Shown piece by piece: positions 1 through 9,739 of a stretch of 64,000 nt of DNA (position 1 is the first letter of the stretch; each line of letters starts with the position of its first letter). The stretch lies in contig NZ_BMYU01000009.1 in the NCBI RefSeq assembly GCF_014652435.1, positions 59,441-123,440 on the forward strand, written 5' to 3'. A model generated the notes under the pieces. That model saw nothing but the letters and a program-made list of their open reading frames with translations. It searched no databases and was not told where the DNA came from. The position numbers and the translations under genes are program-made. The DNA is from Cognatundibacterium squillarum. Lineage in GTDB: Bacteria > Pseudomonadota > Gammaproteobacteria > Burkholderiales > Burkholderiaceae_D.

Positions 1-564
1 AGGCGCTGCATTCGCAGCGATCTGCTTTTTTGCGGCTTGCTGCGCAGGTACAGACTGTACGGTCTGAACATTCTGTGTATTACCGCGAACTTGCGCGGAA
101 CCGTTTTTTGCAGCGACCTGCGCTGACTGACCAGTACGCAGATCAACCGGATCAAGCAGGAATGTATATTCGCGCAGCAGTTTGCCATTTGAAGAATTCA
201 GCTCCAGCAGCATATCGACGAATGGCTCATTCATCGGCTGACTGGAAGTCACTTTAATGATGTAGTTATTACCACGCTGTTCAATACCGAACTGCAATGA
301 CAGCAATGCTGCATTGAATTCTATGTTGGCGCGTTTAAACGCTTCCGGCGAAGCAAGTTTGGGCGTGAGAGAACCCAGCTCCTCTTTGTTCGGCGAAGTA
401 AGTTCAATCTCTGCTTTTAAAGGCTGCCCGAGAGCTGACAATACCGTCAGTCGCCCCATGCCGGTTGCGCTTGCATCCGCTGCAAACAGCATCGCAGAAG
501 CAACGGCGACGCTCAGCGCATTACGCCCCAGAGAAATAACGGATTTTCTTTTTTGTTTTTGCAT
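1..564 (-). CDS. fimV: FimV/HubP-like inner-membrane pole protein, N-terminal part (cut by window edge)
   Basis: The frame is open from an ATG at 564 to the window edge, giving 188 residues. It starts with a basic stretch and a hydrophobic signal segment ending near ADASA (about residue 33). The mature protein then has the conserved FimV opening GRLTVLSALGQPLKAEIEL, followed by a domain with a typical PFVDMLLEL...YTFLLDP pattern. The Ala/Gln-rich segment that follows looks like the start of the long disordered linker. FimV/HubP proteins carry a periplasmic LysM and a cytoplasmic TPR region and organise type IV pili and pole functions; those later domains lie outside the window. It is downstream of asd on the same strand, as is usual in betaproteobacteria. 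No strong ribosome binding site is visible before the ATG. Confidence 0.88.
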   Translation of the reverse strand, partial: MQKQKRKSVISLGRNALSVAVASAMLFAADASATGMGRLTVLSALGQPLKAEIELTSPNKEELGSLTPKLASPEAFKRANIEFNAALLSLQFGIEQRGNNYIIKVTSSQPMNEPFVDMLLELNSSNGKLLREYTFLLDPVDLRTGQSAQVAAKNGSAQVRGNTQNVQTVQSVPAQQAAKKQIAANAAP

Positions 565-780
565 ATCGTCAGACAATTCGGGAGGAAACAAACAACAAAG
601 TTTGCTAAAACTACACAAATTCAGATTTTTTCAAGGATGTAAATGCCATCTTCGCGCTGCAAGCTTACCGCTATTTATGCACATGGTAAATACATCAATT
701 ACAGAAGGCAGGCAGCCTGTGCAAGAAACGTTGCAGCGCTTTAACACTACTGATTTATCATCAGCGCGTGTTTATACAAG

Positions 781-808
781 AAAAAAAGAGGGCAGATGCC
801 CTCTTTTT
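781..808 (-). terminator. Intrinsic terminator after asd
   Basis: A hairpin with arms GAGGGCA/TGCCCTC and a two-base loop is flanked by A and T runs. Read on the minus strand it ends in a T run just past the asd stop, separating asd from fimV. Confidence 0.8.
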
Positions 809-835
809 CACTTTCTTACACGAATTTCATAAAAA

Positions 836-1963
836 TCAATCTATCAGGATACGCAGCATACGGCGCAATGGCTCTGCCGCACCCCATAACAACTGATCAC
901 CAATGGTAAACGCGCCAACGTATTCAGGACCCATTGCCAGCTTACGTACACGTCCGACCGGAATGGTCAGTGTGCCGGTCACGGCAACCGGTGTCAGATC
1001 ACGAATAGTGGCTTCACGGTTATTCGGCACAACTTTCGCCCATGGATTATCGGCAGCAATCATGCCTTCAATCTCATCAACAGGCACATCTTTCTTCAGT
1101 TTAAAAGTCAGTGCCTGGCTGTGGCAGCGCATTGCGCCGACGCGCACACAGAAACCATCCACCGGAATCGGCGCAGAACCAAAGCCCTCGCCCAGACCCA
1201 GAATCTTGTTGGTTTCCGCCATACCCTTCCACTCTTCACGGGATGTGCCATTGCCCAGATCTTTGTCGATCCACGGGATCAGCGAACCACCCAGCGGAAC
1301 ACCGAAGTTTGCCACTTCATCCGCGCCAAAACCACGCTGTTTCGCGATAATTTTACGGTCGATTTCCAGAATTGCGCTTTTCGGATCATCCAGCAGATCA
1401 CGCACTTCAGCATGCAGTTTGCCGTACTGCGTCAGCAATTCGCGCATATGCTGCGCACCACCACCGGAAGCTGCCTGATAAGTCTGTGTGCTCATCCACT
1501 CAACCAAACCAGCCTTATACAGCGCACCGACACCCATCAGCATACAGCTGACGGTGCAGTTGCCACCGATCCAGTTATTCTGACCCTTACTCAGCGCATT
1601 TTTGATCACTGGCAGATTGACCGGATCCAGAATGATCACTGCATCGTCTTTCATACGCAGACTGGAAGCTGCGTCAATCCAGTGACCATTCCAGCCAGCT
1701 GCGCGCAGTTGCGGGAAAACTTCATTGGTGTAATCACCACCCTGGCAGGTAATAATGATGTCGCACTTCTTCAGCTCATCAATATTGTTCGCGTCCTTGA
1801 GCGTCTTTTCATTCTTTGCCATTGCAGGTGCTGTACCGCCCGCGTTGGAAGTCGAAAAGAATACGGGTTCAATATGATCAAAGTCCTTCTCTTCCTGCAT
1901 ACGTTGCATCAGGACGGAACCGACCATACCACGCCAACCTACCAAGCCTACCAGTTTCATCAT
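836..1963 (-). CDS. asd: Aspartate-semialdehyde dehydrogenase
   Basis: This enzyme reduces beta-aspartyl phosphate to aspartate semialdehyde, the branch point to lysine, methionine, threonine and diaminopimelate. The 375-residue protein opens with the NADP-binding [17 protein letters not shown]. The catalytic cysteine is in GGNCTVSCM (about residue 136), and the substrate-binding [13 protein letters not shown] stands in the C-terminal half. Length fits the proteobacterial Asd type related to E. coli. Two ATGs stand in tandem at 1963 and 1960, and either could start translation. It is the last gene of the leu block (leuC-lipoprotein-leuD-leuB-asd), 36 bp after leuB, and a terminator follows. 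Confidence 0.97.
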   Translation of the reverse strand: MMKLVGLVGWRGMVGSVLMQRMQEEKDFDHIEPVFFSTSNAGGTAPAMAKNEKTLKDANNIDELKKCDIIITCQGGDYTNEVFPQLRAAGWNGHWIDAASSLRMKDDAVIILDPVNLPVIKNALSKGQNNWIGGNCTVSCMLMGVGALYKAGLVEWMSTQTYQAASGGGAQHMRELLTQYGKLHAEVRDLLDDPKSAILEIDRKIIAKQRGFGADEVANFGVPLGGSLIPWIDKDLGNGTSREEWKGMAETNKILGLGEGFGSAPIPVDGFCVRVGAMRCHSQALTFKLKKDVPVDEIEGMIAADNPWAKVVPNNREATIRDLTPVAVTGTLTIPVGRVRKLAMGPEYVGAFTIGDQLLWGAAEPLRRMLRILID

Positions 1964-1999
1964 TTTTCCCTAAAAAGCGCAGATGACTGCGTCGTTCAC

Positions 2000-3073
2000 T
2001 CACTCAGACAAGGCTGCTACAACTGCTTGTCCCATTTCGGCTGTTCCGACTTTTGTTGTTCCCGGCTCATAAATATCCGGTGTACGCAAGCCGGAAGCCA
2101 GCACTTTTTTCACTGCTGCCTCGATGCGATCAGCCTGCTCCGGCTTATTCAGCGAGTAGCGCAGCATCATAGCTGCCGACAAAATTGTCGCCAGCGGATT
2201 CGCAATTCCCTTCCCTGCGATATCCGGTGCTGAACCATGTGAAGGCTCATACAAACCTTTATTGTTTGCATCCAGAGATGCGCTTGGCAACATGCCGATA
2301 GACCCAGTCAGCATTGCAGCTGCATCCGACAAGATATCGCCAAACATATTGCCGGTGACGATCACGTCGAATTTCTTCGGAGCGCGTACCAGTTGCATAG
2401 CCGCGTTATCGACATACATATGCTCTAGCGCAACATCCGGATATTCGCGATGCACATCGGTCACGATATCTTTCCAGAACTGGAAGGTTTCCAGCACATT
2501 CGCTTTGTCAACACTGGTCAGTCTGCCACCGCGTTTTTGTGCGGTCTGGAATGCTACGTGCGCAATGCGGCGAATTTCTGTTTCTGCATAGCGCATGGTG
2601 TCAAAGCCTTCGCGCTCACCCTGAAACGGGCCATCCGGGCAAGTGCGTACACCACGTGGCTGGCCAAAATAAATGTCGCCGGTCAGTTCGCGAATAATCA
2701 GAATATCCAGACCCGAAACCACTTCCGGCTTCAGTGTTGATGCACCGGCGAGTTCAGGATACAGGATTGCGGGACGCAGATTCGCAAACAATTTTAAATT
2801 TTTACGCAATCCCAGAATTGCCTGCTCAGGACGCAATGCGCGTTCCAGCGTATCGTATTTCCAGTCACCGACAGCACCGAACAGAACAGCATCTGCTTCC
2901 TGCGCGAGCTTCAGGGTTGCATCCGGCAAAGGATGTCCTGCGGCTTCGTAACCGGCACCACCGACCGGTGCCGTTTCCATTTCAAATTTTTCATCCAGCG
3001 CATTCAGTACATTGACTGCCTGCGCAATAATTTCCGGACCAATGCCATCACCAGGCAATACAGCAATTTTCAT
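2000..3073 (-). CDS. leuB: 3-isopropylmalate dehydrogenase
   Basis: LeuB oxidises and decarboxylates 3-isopropylmalate to 2-oxoisocaproate in leucine biosynthesis. The protein starts [15 protein letters not shown], the standard family opening, and contains the isocitrate/isopropylmalate dehydrogenase signature around [20 protein letters not shown] start it at 3073 (357 residues), not at the longer in-frame start at 3112, because the extra residues do not match the family and GAGAGAAAAC before the ATG can serve as ribosome binding site. The longer start would overlap leuD. It lies 11 bp after leuD and before asd. Confidence 0.96.
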   Translation of the reverse strand: MKIAVLPGDGIGPEIIAQAVNVLNALDEKFEMETAPVGGAGYEAAGHPLPDATLKLAQEADAVLFGAVGDWKYDTLERALRPEQAILGLRKNLKLFANLRPAILYPELAGASTLKPEVVSGLDILIIRELTGDIYFGQPRGVRTCPDGPFQGEREGFDTMRYAETEIRRIAHVAFQTAQKRGGRLTSVDKANVLETFQFWKDIVTDVHREYPDVALEHMYVDNAAMQLVRAPKKFDVIVTGNMFGDILSDAAAMLTGSIGMLPSASLDANNKGLYEPSHGSAPDIAGKGIANPLATILSAAMMLRYSLNKPEQADRIEAAVKKVLASGLRTPDIYEPGTTKVGTAEMGQAVVAALSE

Positions 3074-3084
3074 TCTGTTTTCTC

Positions 3085-3738
3085 TCAGGACTGAATAGTG
3101 TTCGACAACCACGGGAAGCGGGCCAGATGCTGCTCTTCAAAACTGCGGATTTTCTGTTCATTACACAGCGTCAGGCCAATATCATCCAGACCATTCAGCA
3201 GGCAGTATTTCCGGAAAGGGTCAACGTTAAACGCATAAGACTGCGATCCGTTGACAGTGGAAACCGTCTGCGCTTCCAGATCAATCACCAGACGGAAGCC
3301 CGGGAAGGCACGCACTTCGTTAAACAGCTGATCCACCTGCACTTCACTCAGCACGATAGGCAGCACGCCATTCTTAAAACAATTATTAAAAAAGATGTCG
3401 GCAAAACTCGGGGCGATAATCGCGCGGAAGCCATATTGTTCCAGTGCCCACGGCGCATGTTCACGCGAAGATCCGCAGCCGAAATTCTTACGGGTCAGCA
3501 AAACTGAAGCGCCCTGATAACGCGCTTCATTCAGAACGAAGTCCGGATTCAGCGGACGCTTGCTGTTATCCATGCCCGGCTCGCCGTGATCCAGATAACG
3601 CCATTCATCAAACAGATTCGGACCGAAGCCTGTACGCTGAATCGATTTCAGAAACTGCTTCGGAATAATGGCGTCGGTATCGACATTGGCACGATCAAGC
3701 GGCGCAACAAGACCATCAACAATAGTAAATTTTTGCAT
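3085..3738 (-). CDS. leuD: 3-isopropylmalate dehydratase small subunit
   Basis: LeuD is the small, swivelling subunit of isopropylmalate isomerase and works with LeuC to turn 2-isopropylmalate into 3-isopropylmalate. The 217-residue protein starts [20 protein letters not shown], has [11 protein letters not shown] near residue 20 and the [13 protein letters not shown] loop that binds substrate. The length is normal for betaproteobacteria. It stands between the small lipoprotein gene and leuB on the same strand with 2-11 bp gaps, so co-transcription and perhaps translational coupling are likely. Confidence 0.97.
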   Translation of the reverse strand: MQKFTIVDGLVAPLDRANVDTDAIIPKQFLKSIQRTGFGPNLFDEWRYLDHGEPGMDNSKRPLNPDFVLNEARYQGASVLLTRKNFGCGSSREHAPWALEQYGFRAIIAPSFADIFFNNCFKNGVLPIVLSEVQVDQLFNEVRAFPGFRLVIDLEAQTVSTVNGSQSYAFNVDPFRKYCLLNGLDDIGLTLCNEQKIRSFEEQHLARFPWLSNTIQS

Positions 3739-3740
3739 GC

Positions 3741-3863
3741 TTATTTCTTTCCGAGACCTTCCACCGCTTCACCGGCTTTTTTAACGTCTTTCCCGATTCC
3801 CTGCACGGTGTTACAACCGGCAAGCACACAAACACACAGCAACATGAATGCAAATTTTTTCAT
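3741..3863 (-). CDS. Entericidin A/B-like small lipoprotein inside the leu operon
   Basis: This 40-residue open frame is a short lipoprotein precursor: [20 protein letters not shown] with lipobox LAGC (Cys17), then a Gly/Lys-rich tail [19 protein letters not shown]. That composition is typical of the entericidin (EcnA/EcnB) family, small membrane lipoproteins described in E. coli as an antidote/toxin pair. Only one such gene is present here. It is 14 bp downstream of leuC and 2 bp upstream of leuD. Whether it has any role linked to leucine synthesis is unknown; its place simply makes its expression follow leu transcription. Confidence 0.85.
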   Translation of the reverse strand: MKKFAFMLLCVCVLAGCNTVQGIGKDVKKAGEAVEGLGKK

Positions 3864-3877
3864 GATGATTTTTCCCT

Positions 3878-5287
3878 TCATTTTGTCAGGCGGCGGACAT
3901 CAACAAAGTGTCCTGCCACACCTGCAGCAGCTGCCATTGCCGGCGATACCAGATGGGTGCGACCACCCTGCCCTTGCCGGCCTTCAAAATTTCTGTTGGA
4001 GGTGGACGCACAGCGCTCGCCCGGTTCCAGACGGTCAGCATTCATTGCCAGACACATAGAACAACCCGGTTCGCGCCATTCAAATCCGGCGTCCTTAAAG
4101 ATTTTATCCAGACCTTCGCGCTCAGCCTGTTCTTTCACCAGACCGGAGCCAGGCACCACCATCGCCAGCTTCACATTGCTGGCGCGGAATTTGCCACGCA
4201 CCACGGCGGCGGCTTCGCGTAAATCTTCGATACGGGAATTGGTACAGGAACCGATAAAGACTTTATCGATACGGATATCCGACATCGCCGTATTCGGCTT
4301 CAGATCCATATACACCAGCGCTTTTTCAATCGCATCGCGTTTTACCGGATCTTTTTCGTGGTCCGGATCAGGAACACGTCCTTCAACCGGCAACACCATT
4401 TCCGGCGACGTACCCCAGGTGATTTGCGGCTGAATTTCTTCGGCGCGCAGTGTCACGACCATATCAAAACGTGCACCCGGATCGGAGTGCAGCGTTTTCC
4501 AGTAAGCCACCGCCTGATCCCATTGCGGACCAACCGGCGAGAACGGACGACCTTTGACGTAATCGATGGTAGTCTGATCCACCGCGACCATACCGGCGCG
4601 GGCACCGGCTTCAATCGCCATATTACAAATCGTCATGCGGCCTTCCATGCTGAGGCTGCGAATTGCCGAACCGGCAAATTCAATCGCATAGCCAGTGCCG
4701 CCTGCCGTACCGATCTGACCAATCACGGCCAGCACGATATCTTTTGCTGTGACACCTGCCTGTAACACGCCATCAATCTGCACCAGCATGGAACGCGATT
4801 TTTTGGCCACCAGTGTCTGGGTTGCGAGCACGTGCTCAACCTCGGAAGTGCCGATGCCGTGTGCGAGACAGCCAAACGCACCGTGGGTGGAAGTATGGGA
4901 ATCGCCGCACACAACTGTCATACCCGGCAGCGTTGCACCCTGCTCAGGGCCGATCACGTGAACGATGCCCTGGCGCTTATCATTCATGCCGAAATACGTC
5001 AGACCGAACTGACGGGCGTTTCCATCCAGCGTTTCCACCTGCAGACGCGACACCGGATCTTCGATACCGTTCGCACGGTTAGTAGTCGGGACGTTGTGGT
5101 CTGCCACAACCAGATTGGCAGCATTGCGCCACGGTGTGCGTCCGGCGATTTTCAAGCCTTCAAACGCTTGCGGACTGGTGACTTCATGTAGCAGGTGACG
5201 GTCGATATATAGAATCGTTGTTCCGTCATCCTCAGTGTGCACTACATGAGATTCCCATAACTTGTCGTAAAGCGTTTTAAGCATCAT
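3878..5287 (-). CDS. leuC: 3-isopropylmalate dehydratase large subunit
   Basis: LeuC is the aconitase-like large subunit of isopropylmalate isomerase and carries a 4Fe-4S cluster. The 469-residue protein begins [16 protein letters not shown], includes [15 protein letters not shown], and has the cluster cysteines in [11 protein letters not shown] and [10 protein letters not shown]. Two adjacent ATGs (5287 and 5284) are possible starts; most family members begin at the equivalent of the second. It is the first gene of the block leuC-lipoprotein-leuD-leuB-asd. The 5' flank is AT-rich, but I could not identify a leader peptide or riboswitch. Confidence 0.97.
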   Translation of the reverse strand: MMLKTLYDKLWESHVVHTEDDGTTILYIDRHLLHEVTSPQAFEGLKIAGRTPWRNAANLVVADHNVPTTNRANGIEDPVSRLQVETLDGNARQFGLTYFGMNDKRQGIVHVIGPEQGATLPGMTVVCGDSHTSTHGAFGCLAHGIGTSEVEHVLATQTLVAKKSRSMLVQIDGVLQAGVTAKDIVLAVIGQIGTAGGTGYAIEFAGSAIRSLSMEGRMTICNMAIEAGARAGMVAVDQTTIDYVKGRPFSPVGPQWDQAVAYWKTLHSDPGARFDMVVTLRAEEIQPQITWGTSPEMVLPVEGRVPDPDHEKDPVKRDAIEKALVYMDLKPNTAMSDIRIDKVFIGSCTNSRIEDLREAAAVVRGKFRASNVKLAMVVPGSGLVKEQAEREGLDKIFKDAGFEWREPGCSMCLAMNADRLEPGERCASTSNRNFEGRQGQGGRTHLVSPAMAAAAGVAGHFVDVRRLTK

Positions 5288-5643
5288 TCCTTACCTGCCT
5301 GTTGAGAGTGGTAAACCATCTGTGTCTGTCACAGAATTCGCATTTGATTATGCCACATTTGTGCAACGCAAAACCAAGAACAGACCACTTTGGCGCAGAT
5401 TCACACCAAACAAAAATAAGAATCTCGAACAAAAATCGGTATTTTCAGCGGAAAATTCCGTTTAATTCAAAAAAACACTGAAATTTATTCAGGGCGCATC
5501 TTAAAGCACGCGGATTTAGCTGCTTTTCGCAGCTTCGGCAAGCATGAAACGGTGCTGATTTTTTTGTCTGTGCTGCACGGTGGAAAGAGAGACAAATCAC
5601 TTCCCGAAAAACTCCTGCAACCATGACACACAGCATTACATAT

Positions 5644-5730
5644 TGTGCAAATATCGTCATGAACGATTTCCGGAGGCCCGGACTTTCTGCCGACGAGGAG
5701 CAAATCGCTGTGCTGAACACCGCATTCAGC
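5644..5730 (+). repeat. Dispersed intergenic repeat, copy A
   Basis: It contains the blocks TGTGCAAATATCGTCAT, TTTCCGGAGGCCCGGACTTT, CTGCCGACGA and CGCTGTGCTGAACACCGCAT shared with copies at 34.2, 50.2 and 56.6 kb. In this copy the stretch after CTGCCGACGA differs (GGAGCAAAT in place of CCGCCGGAT). It lies in the gap before the terminator of aroC. Confidence 0.85.
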
Positions 5731-5873
5731 CAATTCAGCGGCCGTTTCCGCCGATTCTGACCGCCTCTGCACAACTTCCGCTTTTTCGGAACCTCAGCAA
5801 TGCGGTGCAACTGCCGCCGGCATCCGCGCTGCCAGTCATAGCTGCACACAAACAAACAACCGGTACCCGCAAT

Positions 5874-5910
5874 AAAAAAAGCACTGCGCCTGAGACATGC
5901 AGTGCTTTTT
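5874..5910 (-). terminator. Intrinsic terminator after aroC (bidirectional shape)
   Basis: Arms GCACTGC (5881-5887) and GCAGTGC (5899-5905) are flanked by A7 and T5 runs. On the minus strand it follows the aroC stop by about 50 bp. Confidence 0.8.
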
Positions 5911-5960
5911 CGCTGACCAGTGCTACTACACAGCGCTGGTGAGGCAGAGTTTTCACCAGT

Positions 5961-7046
5961 TCAGGCAGCGCCGGAATGAACATCTCCGCACTGCGCGCGA
6001 TGACGCAAGGCGTGATCTATCAATACCAGTGCCAGCATCGCTTCGGCAATCGGTGTAGCACGGATGCCGACACAAGGATCATGGCGACCGAAGGTTTCCA
6101 CCATCACCGGATCACCATTCACATCCAGCGAGCGGCGCGGAATGCGGATTGAGGAAGTCGGCTTAATCGCCATCGACACAACAATATCCTGACCGGTAGA
6201 AATACCGCCCAGCACGCCGCCTGCATGATTACTCAGAAAGCCCGCTTCGGTCAGTTCATCACCGTGCTGGGAACCTTTTTGCGCGACACAGCCAAAACCG
6301 TCACCGATCTCCACGCCTTTGACTGCATTAATACCCATCATGGCATACGCGATTTCAGCATCCAGCTTGTCGTAAATCGGCTCACCCAGACCGGCGGGAA
6401 CATTTTGAGCAACCACATCCACCCGCGCACCAATGGAATCGCCCTCTTTGCGAATGCTGTCCATGTAGTCTTCCAGTTGCTGAAGCACGGCGGCATCTGC
6501 GGTAGGTGCAAAAAACGGATTCTGATTCACATGCTCCCAGGACTGAAACGGAATCACTACTTCACCGATCTGGCGCATACCGCCGGTAAAGGTGGTGCCG
6601 AACTGCGCTGCCAGCCATTTTTTGGCAATTGCACCGGCTGCAACCACAGGGGCTGTCAGACGTGCCGATGAACGTCCGCCGCCGCGCGGATCGCGGATAC
6701 CGTACTTTTTCCAGTAAGTGAAATCGGCATGGCCCGGACGGAAAGAATCAGTGATATTGCCGTAATCTTTACTGCGCTGATCCTGATTGCGGATTAACAG
6801 CGCAATCGGCGTTCCCGTTGTCACGCCCTGATACACACCGGACAGAATTTCGACCGTGTCCGGCTCCTGACGTTGTGTGACGTGGCGCGAAGTGCCGGGG
6901 CGGCGGCGATCGAGTTCCGGCTGAATGTCTGCTTCGCTTAAAGGCAAGCCCGGCGGGCAGCCATCCACGATACAGCCGATTGCCGGGCCGTGAGATTCAC
7001 CAAATGTTGTTACCGTAAACAGAGTTCCGAATGTATTGCCAGACAT
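5961..7046 (-). CDS. aroC: Chorismate synthase
   Basis: AroC makes chorismate from 5-enolpyruvylshikimate 3-phosphate using reduced FMN, the last common step of aromatic amino-acid synthesis. The 361-residue protein begins [20 protein letters not shown] and has the family signatures [34 protein letters not shown] and [20 protein letters not shown]. Length is standard. It stands alone on the minus strand with its own terminator, and diverges from the signalling gene at 7.3 kb. Confidence 0.97.
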   Translation of the reverse strand: MSGNTFGTLFTVTTFGESHGPAIGCIVDGCPPGLPLSEADIQPELDRRRPGTSRHVTQRQEPDTVEILSGVYQGVTTGTPIALLIRNQDQRSKDYGNITDSFRPGHADFTYWKKYGIRDPRGGGRSSARLTAPVVAAGAIAKKWLAAQFGTTFTGGMRQIGEVVIPFQSWEHVNQNPFFAPTADAAVLQQLEDYMDSIRKEGDSIGARVDVVAQNVPAGLGEPIYDKLDAEIAYAMMGINAVKGVEIGDGFGCVAQKGSQHGDELTEAGFLSNHAGGVLGGISTGQDIVVSMAIKPTSSIRIPRRSLDVNGDPVMVETFGRHDPCVGIRATPIAEAMLALVLIDHALRHRAQCGDVHSGAA

Positions 7047-7147
7047 GATGAGTTTGCTGTCAGTGATAAAGGATGCCCTGATTCTAACAGCTTCCCGGCA
7101 AGCGGTTTTCCGGGTTTTTCATGCCGAATTTGTTAAATTTGCTTTTG

Positions 7148-7165
7148 CGCGGCATCAATGCCGCG
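7148..7165. promoter_or_regulatory. Perfect 18-bp inverted repeat between aroC and the EAL gene
   Basis: Arms CGCGGCAT and ATGCCGCG surround a two-base centre. It lies about 100 bp before aroC and 160 bp before the REC-EAL gene. It could be an operator or a short RNA hairpin; there is no T run to make it a terminator. Assignment is open. Confidence 0.35.
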
Positions 7166-7323
7166 TTAAAGCACTATTCTGCATAGTAAAAGCTGTTTTA
7201 TTCTTGCCTAATCTCCCTGCATGAGGCTTGGCTAAGGCTTGAATTGATGTCATAGTTCTGTTCAATACTAATCTTGCAGCAATGCATAATCATAATAATG
7301 CCAAGCATGGAGTCGTTTTGCAG

Positions 7324-9582
7324 ATGAATTCCCCGATTCTGTCCAATGAAGACGATCTGGTGTTTCTGGATGAACCGGACGCAAGTGAAGCATCGACTGA
7401 CTCTGGCGCACAGGGCAGCTGGCGCATTATGATCATTGACGATGATCCTGATGTGCATTCCGCGACCACCTTTGCGCTTGGCAGTCTGGAAATTCAGCAT
7501 CGCCCGCTGAGTTTTCTGCATGCCTATTCCGCCGCAGAGGCGCGCGAAATCCTGCAAAAAGAAAAAGACATTGCGATCATCCTGCTGGATGTGGTGATGG
7601 AGCATGAAGATGCGGGTTTGCAACTGGTCAATTACATCCGTAAAACACTGGGACTGGCCGATGTACGTATTATTCTGCGTACCGGACAACCGGGATATGC
7701 ACCGGAAATCGATGCGATCCGCGATTACGACATCAATGACTACAAAACCAAGTCCGAACTGACCCGTACTAAGCTGTATACCGCAGTCACATCAGCCATC
7801 CGCTCTTACGAACAGATTTGCTCTATCAGCTCCAGCCGTCGTGGTCTGGAAATGATTATTAATGCCAGTACCGAACTGATGGCCACGCATGGCCTGCATA
7901 ATTTTGCATCCGGTGTACTGACGCAGATTACCAGCCTGCTGGGTCTGGGCAGCGAAGGCTTTGTCTGCATACGTCCTGTCAATTTACAAAACAATCATCA
8001 GACCGATGACTTGCAAGTCATCGCTTGCACAGCACGCTACCAGCCATATCAGAACCAGTTACTGAAAACAGTGGAATTGCCGGTTGCACCGGACATTATT
8101 CATCAGGCACTGAACCAGCAACAAAGTGTGTACGAAAAAAATGCGACGGTTTTATATTTCAATAACACCGAGAAAAAAGATTTCGCACTCTTTCTGGATT
8201 GCGGCATTCATCTGAATGACATGGACCGCCGCTTGCTGGATGTATTCTGCGGCAATGTTTCCGTGGGTCTGGATAATGTCATCCTGAATTCACGCCTGCA
8301 CAATTATGCGTTCTACGATTTGCTGACAGGTCTTGGCAATCGTTTAAAACTGCTGCAGACACTGGGTGAAACACTCAGCTCTGCCTCCAAACAGCACAGC
8401 GCTTTATCGCTGATCGATATTGATCACTTCGCTGAAACGAATGACGCACTCGGCCATCAGTTCGGCGACTTACTGTTATACGCTGTGGCGCAGCGTCTGT
8501 TCCGTCACTTTGGCGAAACTTGCCAGCTGGCACGCGTCGGCAGCGATACGTTCGCATTGCTGGGCCATCAGGATAAGGTCAATCCTGACAAAATTCTGGA
8601 ACTGTTTAACTCTCCGTTTGAAGTAGACCATCAGGATGTGCAGCTGACTGCAACCATCGGGCTGATCAAACTGGATGAGTACGACGGCGATGCTTCCGAA
8701 GCATTAAAAGATACGAATATCGCACTTAAACGTGCGAAAACCAGTCAGCGCGGCGGCTATGAATATTTCACCCGCAGCATGGGTGTGGAAATCCGTGAGC
8801 GTGTGATGCTGATGCATGCACTGCGAGCCGCGTTTGAACACGAACGCCTGTTCCTCGTCTATCAGCCACAGGTGGATATGCGTACCGGTAAAGCACTGGG
8901 CGCGGAAGCCCTGCTGCGCTGGCGTACGGATGAAGGTAAATTCGTACCACCGGATCAGTTTATTCCGATTGCTGAATATTCCGGCCTGATTGTCGATATC
9001 GGCGAATGGGTATTGCGCAGCGCATTGCATGAACTCGTCACCCTGCGCGATATGGGTTACACCGCATTCCAGATGGCGATTAATGTGTCGCAGGCACAGT
9101 TCTCTCATCCACTTTTCATGCAGACTTTGCACAAAGCGCTGCAGGATACCAAAGCACCGCCGCAGTTTGTGGAACTGGAAATCACCGAATCGATGGCAAT
9201 GAAAGATCCGGAACTGCTGATCAAAACCCTGCATCAGATTAAGCAACTCGGTGTAAGTGTTTCAATTGATGATTTCGGCACCGGCTTCTCATCGCTCAGT
9301 CACTTGCAAAAGCTGGATGTTGACAAGCTGAAAATCGACCGCGCTTTTGTGAATGATATTCAGCAAAACGGTTCCGAAGGCAGCATCGCAAAAATGATTG
9401 TCCAGCTGGGACAAAATCTGGGTTTATCGGTGATTGCCGAAGGCGTCGAAAACGATATGCAGGCCAGAACGCTGATGGATTACGGCTGCCATATGGCGCA
9501 AGGCTATTTCTATGCACGTCCGCTGACAAAACAGGATTTGCATGACTGGCTGAAATCCGGCCCGGCACAGCCTGCCGCCTGA
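7324..9582 (+). CDS. Response regulator with REC, DUF3369, degenerate GGDEF and EAL domains (likely c-di-GMP phosphodiesterase)
   Basis: The 752-residue cytoplasmic protein starts with a receiver domain (RIMIIDDDPDVHS, phospho-acceptor in AIILLDVVMEHEDAG, lysine in NDYKTKSEL). A DUF3369 sensor segment follows, then a diguanylate-cyclase-like domain beginning LTGLGNR and an EAL domain. The GGDEF site reads GSDTF (residues 406-410), so cyclase activity is unlikely. The EAL site looks intact: EAL at 528-530, AINVSQ, ELEITES, DDFGTGFSSL and IAEGVE. I prefer ATG 7324 because GGAG precedes it; an earlier ATG at 7282 lacks a ribosome binding site. Activity inferred: hydrolysis of c-di-GMP controlled by phosphorylation. 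No partner kinase is adjacent on that role; the LytS-like gene downstream has its own regulator. Confidence 0.92.
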   Translation: MNSPILSNEDDLVFLDEPDASEASTDSGAQGSWRIMIIDDDPDVHSATTFALGSLEIQHRPLSFLHAYSAAEAREILQKEKDIAIILLDVVMEHEDAGLQLVNYIRKTLGLADVRIILRTGQPGYAPEIDAIRDYDINDYKTKSELTRTKLYTAVTSAIRSYEQICSISSSRRGLEMIINASTELMATHGLHNFASGVLTQITSLLGLGSEGFVCIRPVNLQNNHQTDDLQVIACTARYQPYQNQLLKTVELPVAPDIIHQALNQQQSVYEKNATVLYFNNTEKKDFALFLDCGIHLNDMDRRLLDVFCGNVSVGLDNVILNSRLHNYAFYDLLTGLGNRLKLLQTLGETLSSASKQHSALSLIDIDHFAETNDALGHQFGDLLLYAVAQRLFRHFGETCQLARVGSDTFALLGHQDKVNPDKILELFNSPFEVDHQDVQLTATIGLIKLDEYDGDASEALKDTNIALKRAKTSQRGGYEYFTRSMGVEIRERVMLMHALRAAFEHERLFLVYQPQVDMRTGKALGAEALLRWRTDEGKFVPPDQFIPIAEYSGLIVDIGEWVLRSALHELVTLRDMGYTAFQMAINVSQAQFSHPLFMQTLHKALQDTKAPPQFVELEITESMAMKDPELLIKTLHQIKQLGVSVSIDDFGTGFSSLSHLQKLDVDKLKIDRAFVNDIQQNGSEGSIAKMIVQLGQNLGLSVIAEGVENDMQARTLMDYGCHMAQGYFYARPLTKQDLHDWLKSGPAQPAA

Positions 9583-9601
9583 TACTTTTGCGAATACAAG
9601 C

Positions 9602-9632
9602 AATGGCGACTGCAATTCAGTCGCCATTTTTC
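9602..9632 (+). terminator. Intrinsic terminator after the REC-EAL gene
   Basis: Arms AATGGCGACTG and CAGTCGCCATT with a five-base loop, followed by T's, stand 20 bp after the stop. It separates the gene from the sensor kinase operon. Confidence 0.85.
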
Positions 9633-9739
9633 ATTCTGTTCCCCGATTTTTGCAGCGTATCGCAATCCGGTAGAGTGTGTGCGGTGAAGCAGGTACATTG
9701 ACACTTACTAAACCGTTTCTCAATTCAAGGTGTTTCGTC

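Larger units (their letters stand above)
5288..5960. other. Intergenic region between leuC and aroC
   Basis: The 673 bp hold the AT-rich leuC promoter side (5288-5460), a copy of the dispersed repeat (5644-5730) and a bidirectional terminator (5874-5910). Open frames here (for example 5445-5855 on the minus strand) lack family features, overlap the repeat and have no convincing start, so I do not call a gene. Confidence 0.7.

Noticed and set aside
314-832. 172-codon plus-strand frame over the fimV start
   Set aside because: The minus strand encodes a clear FimV N-terminus here; the plus frame has no family features.
1121-2233. 370-codon plus-strand frame over asd and leuB
   Set aside because: It is a shadow of two strongly conserved minus-strand genes.
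5288-5460. Possible leucine leader or riboswitch upstream of leuC
   Set aside because: No Leu-rich leader frame and no conserved riboswitch structure could be recognised.
5445-5855. 136-codon minus-strand frame before aroC
   Set aside because: It covers a dispersed repeat copy; similar peptides appear in frames over the other copies, which shows that they come from the repeat and not from a gene.
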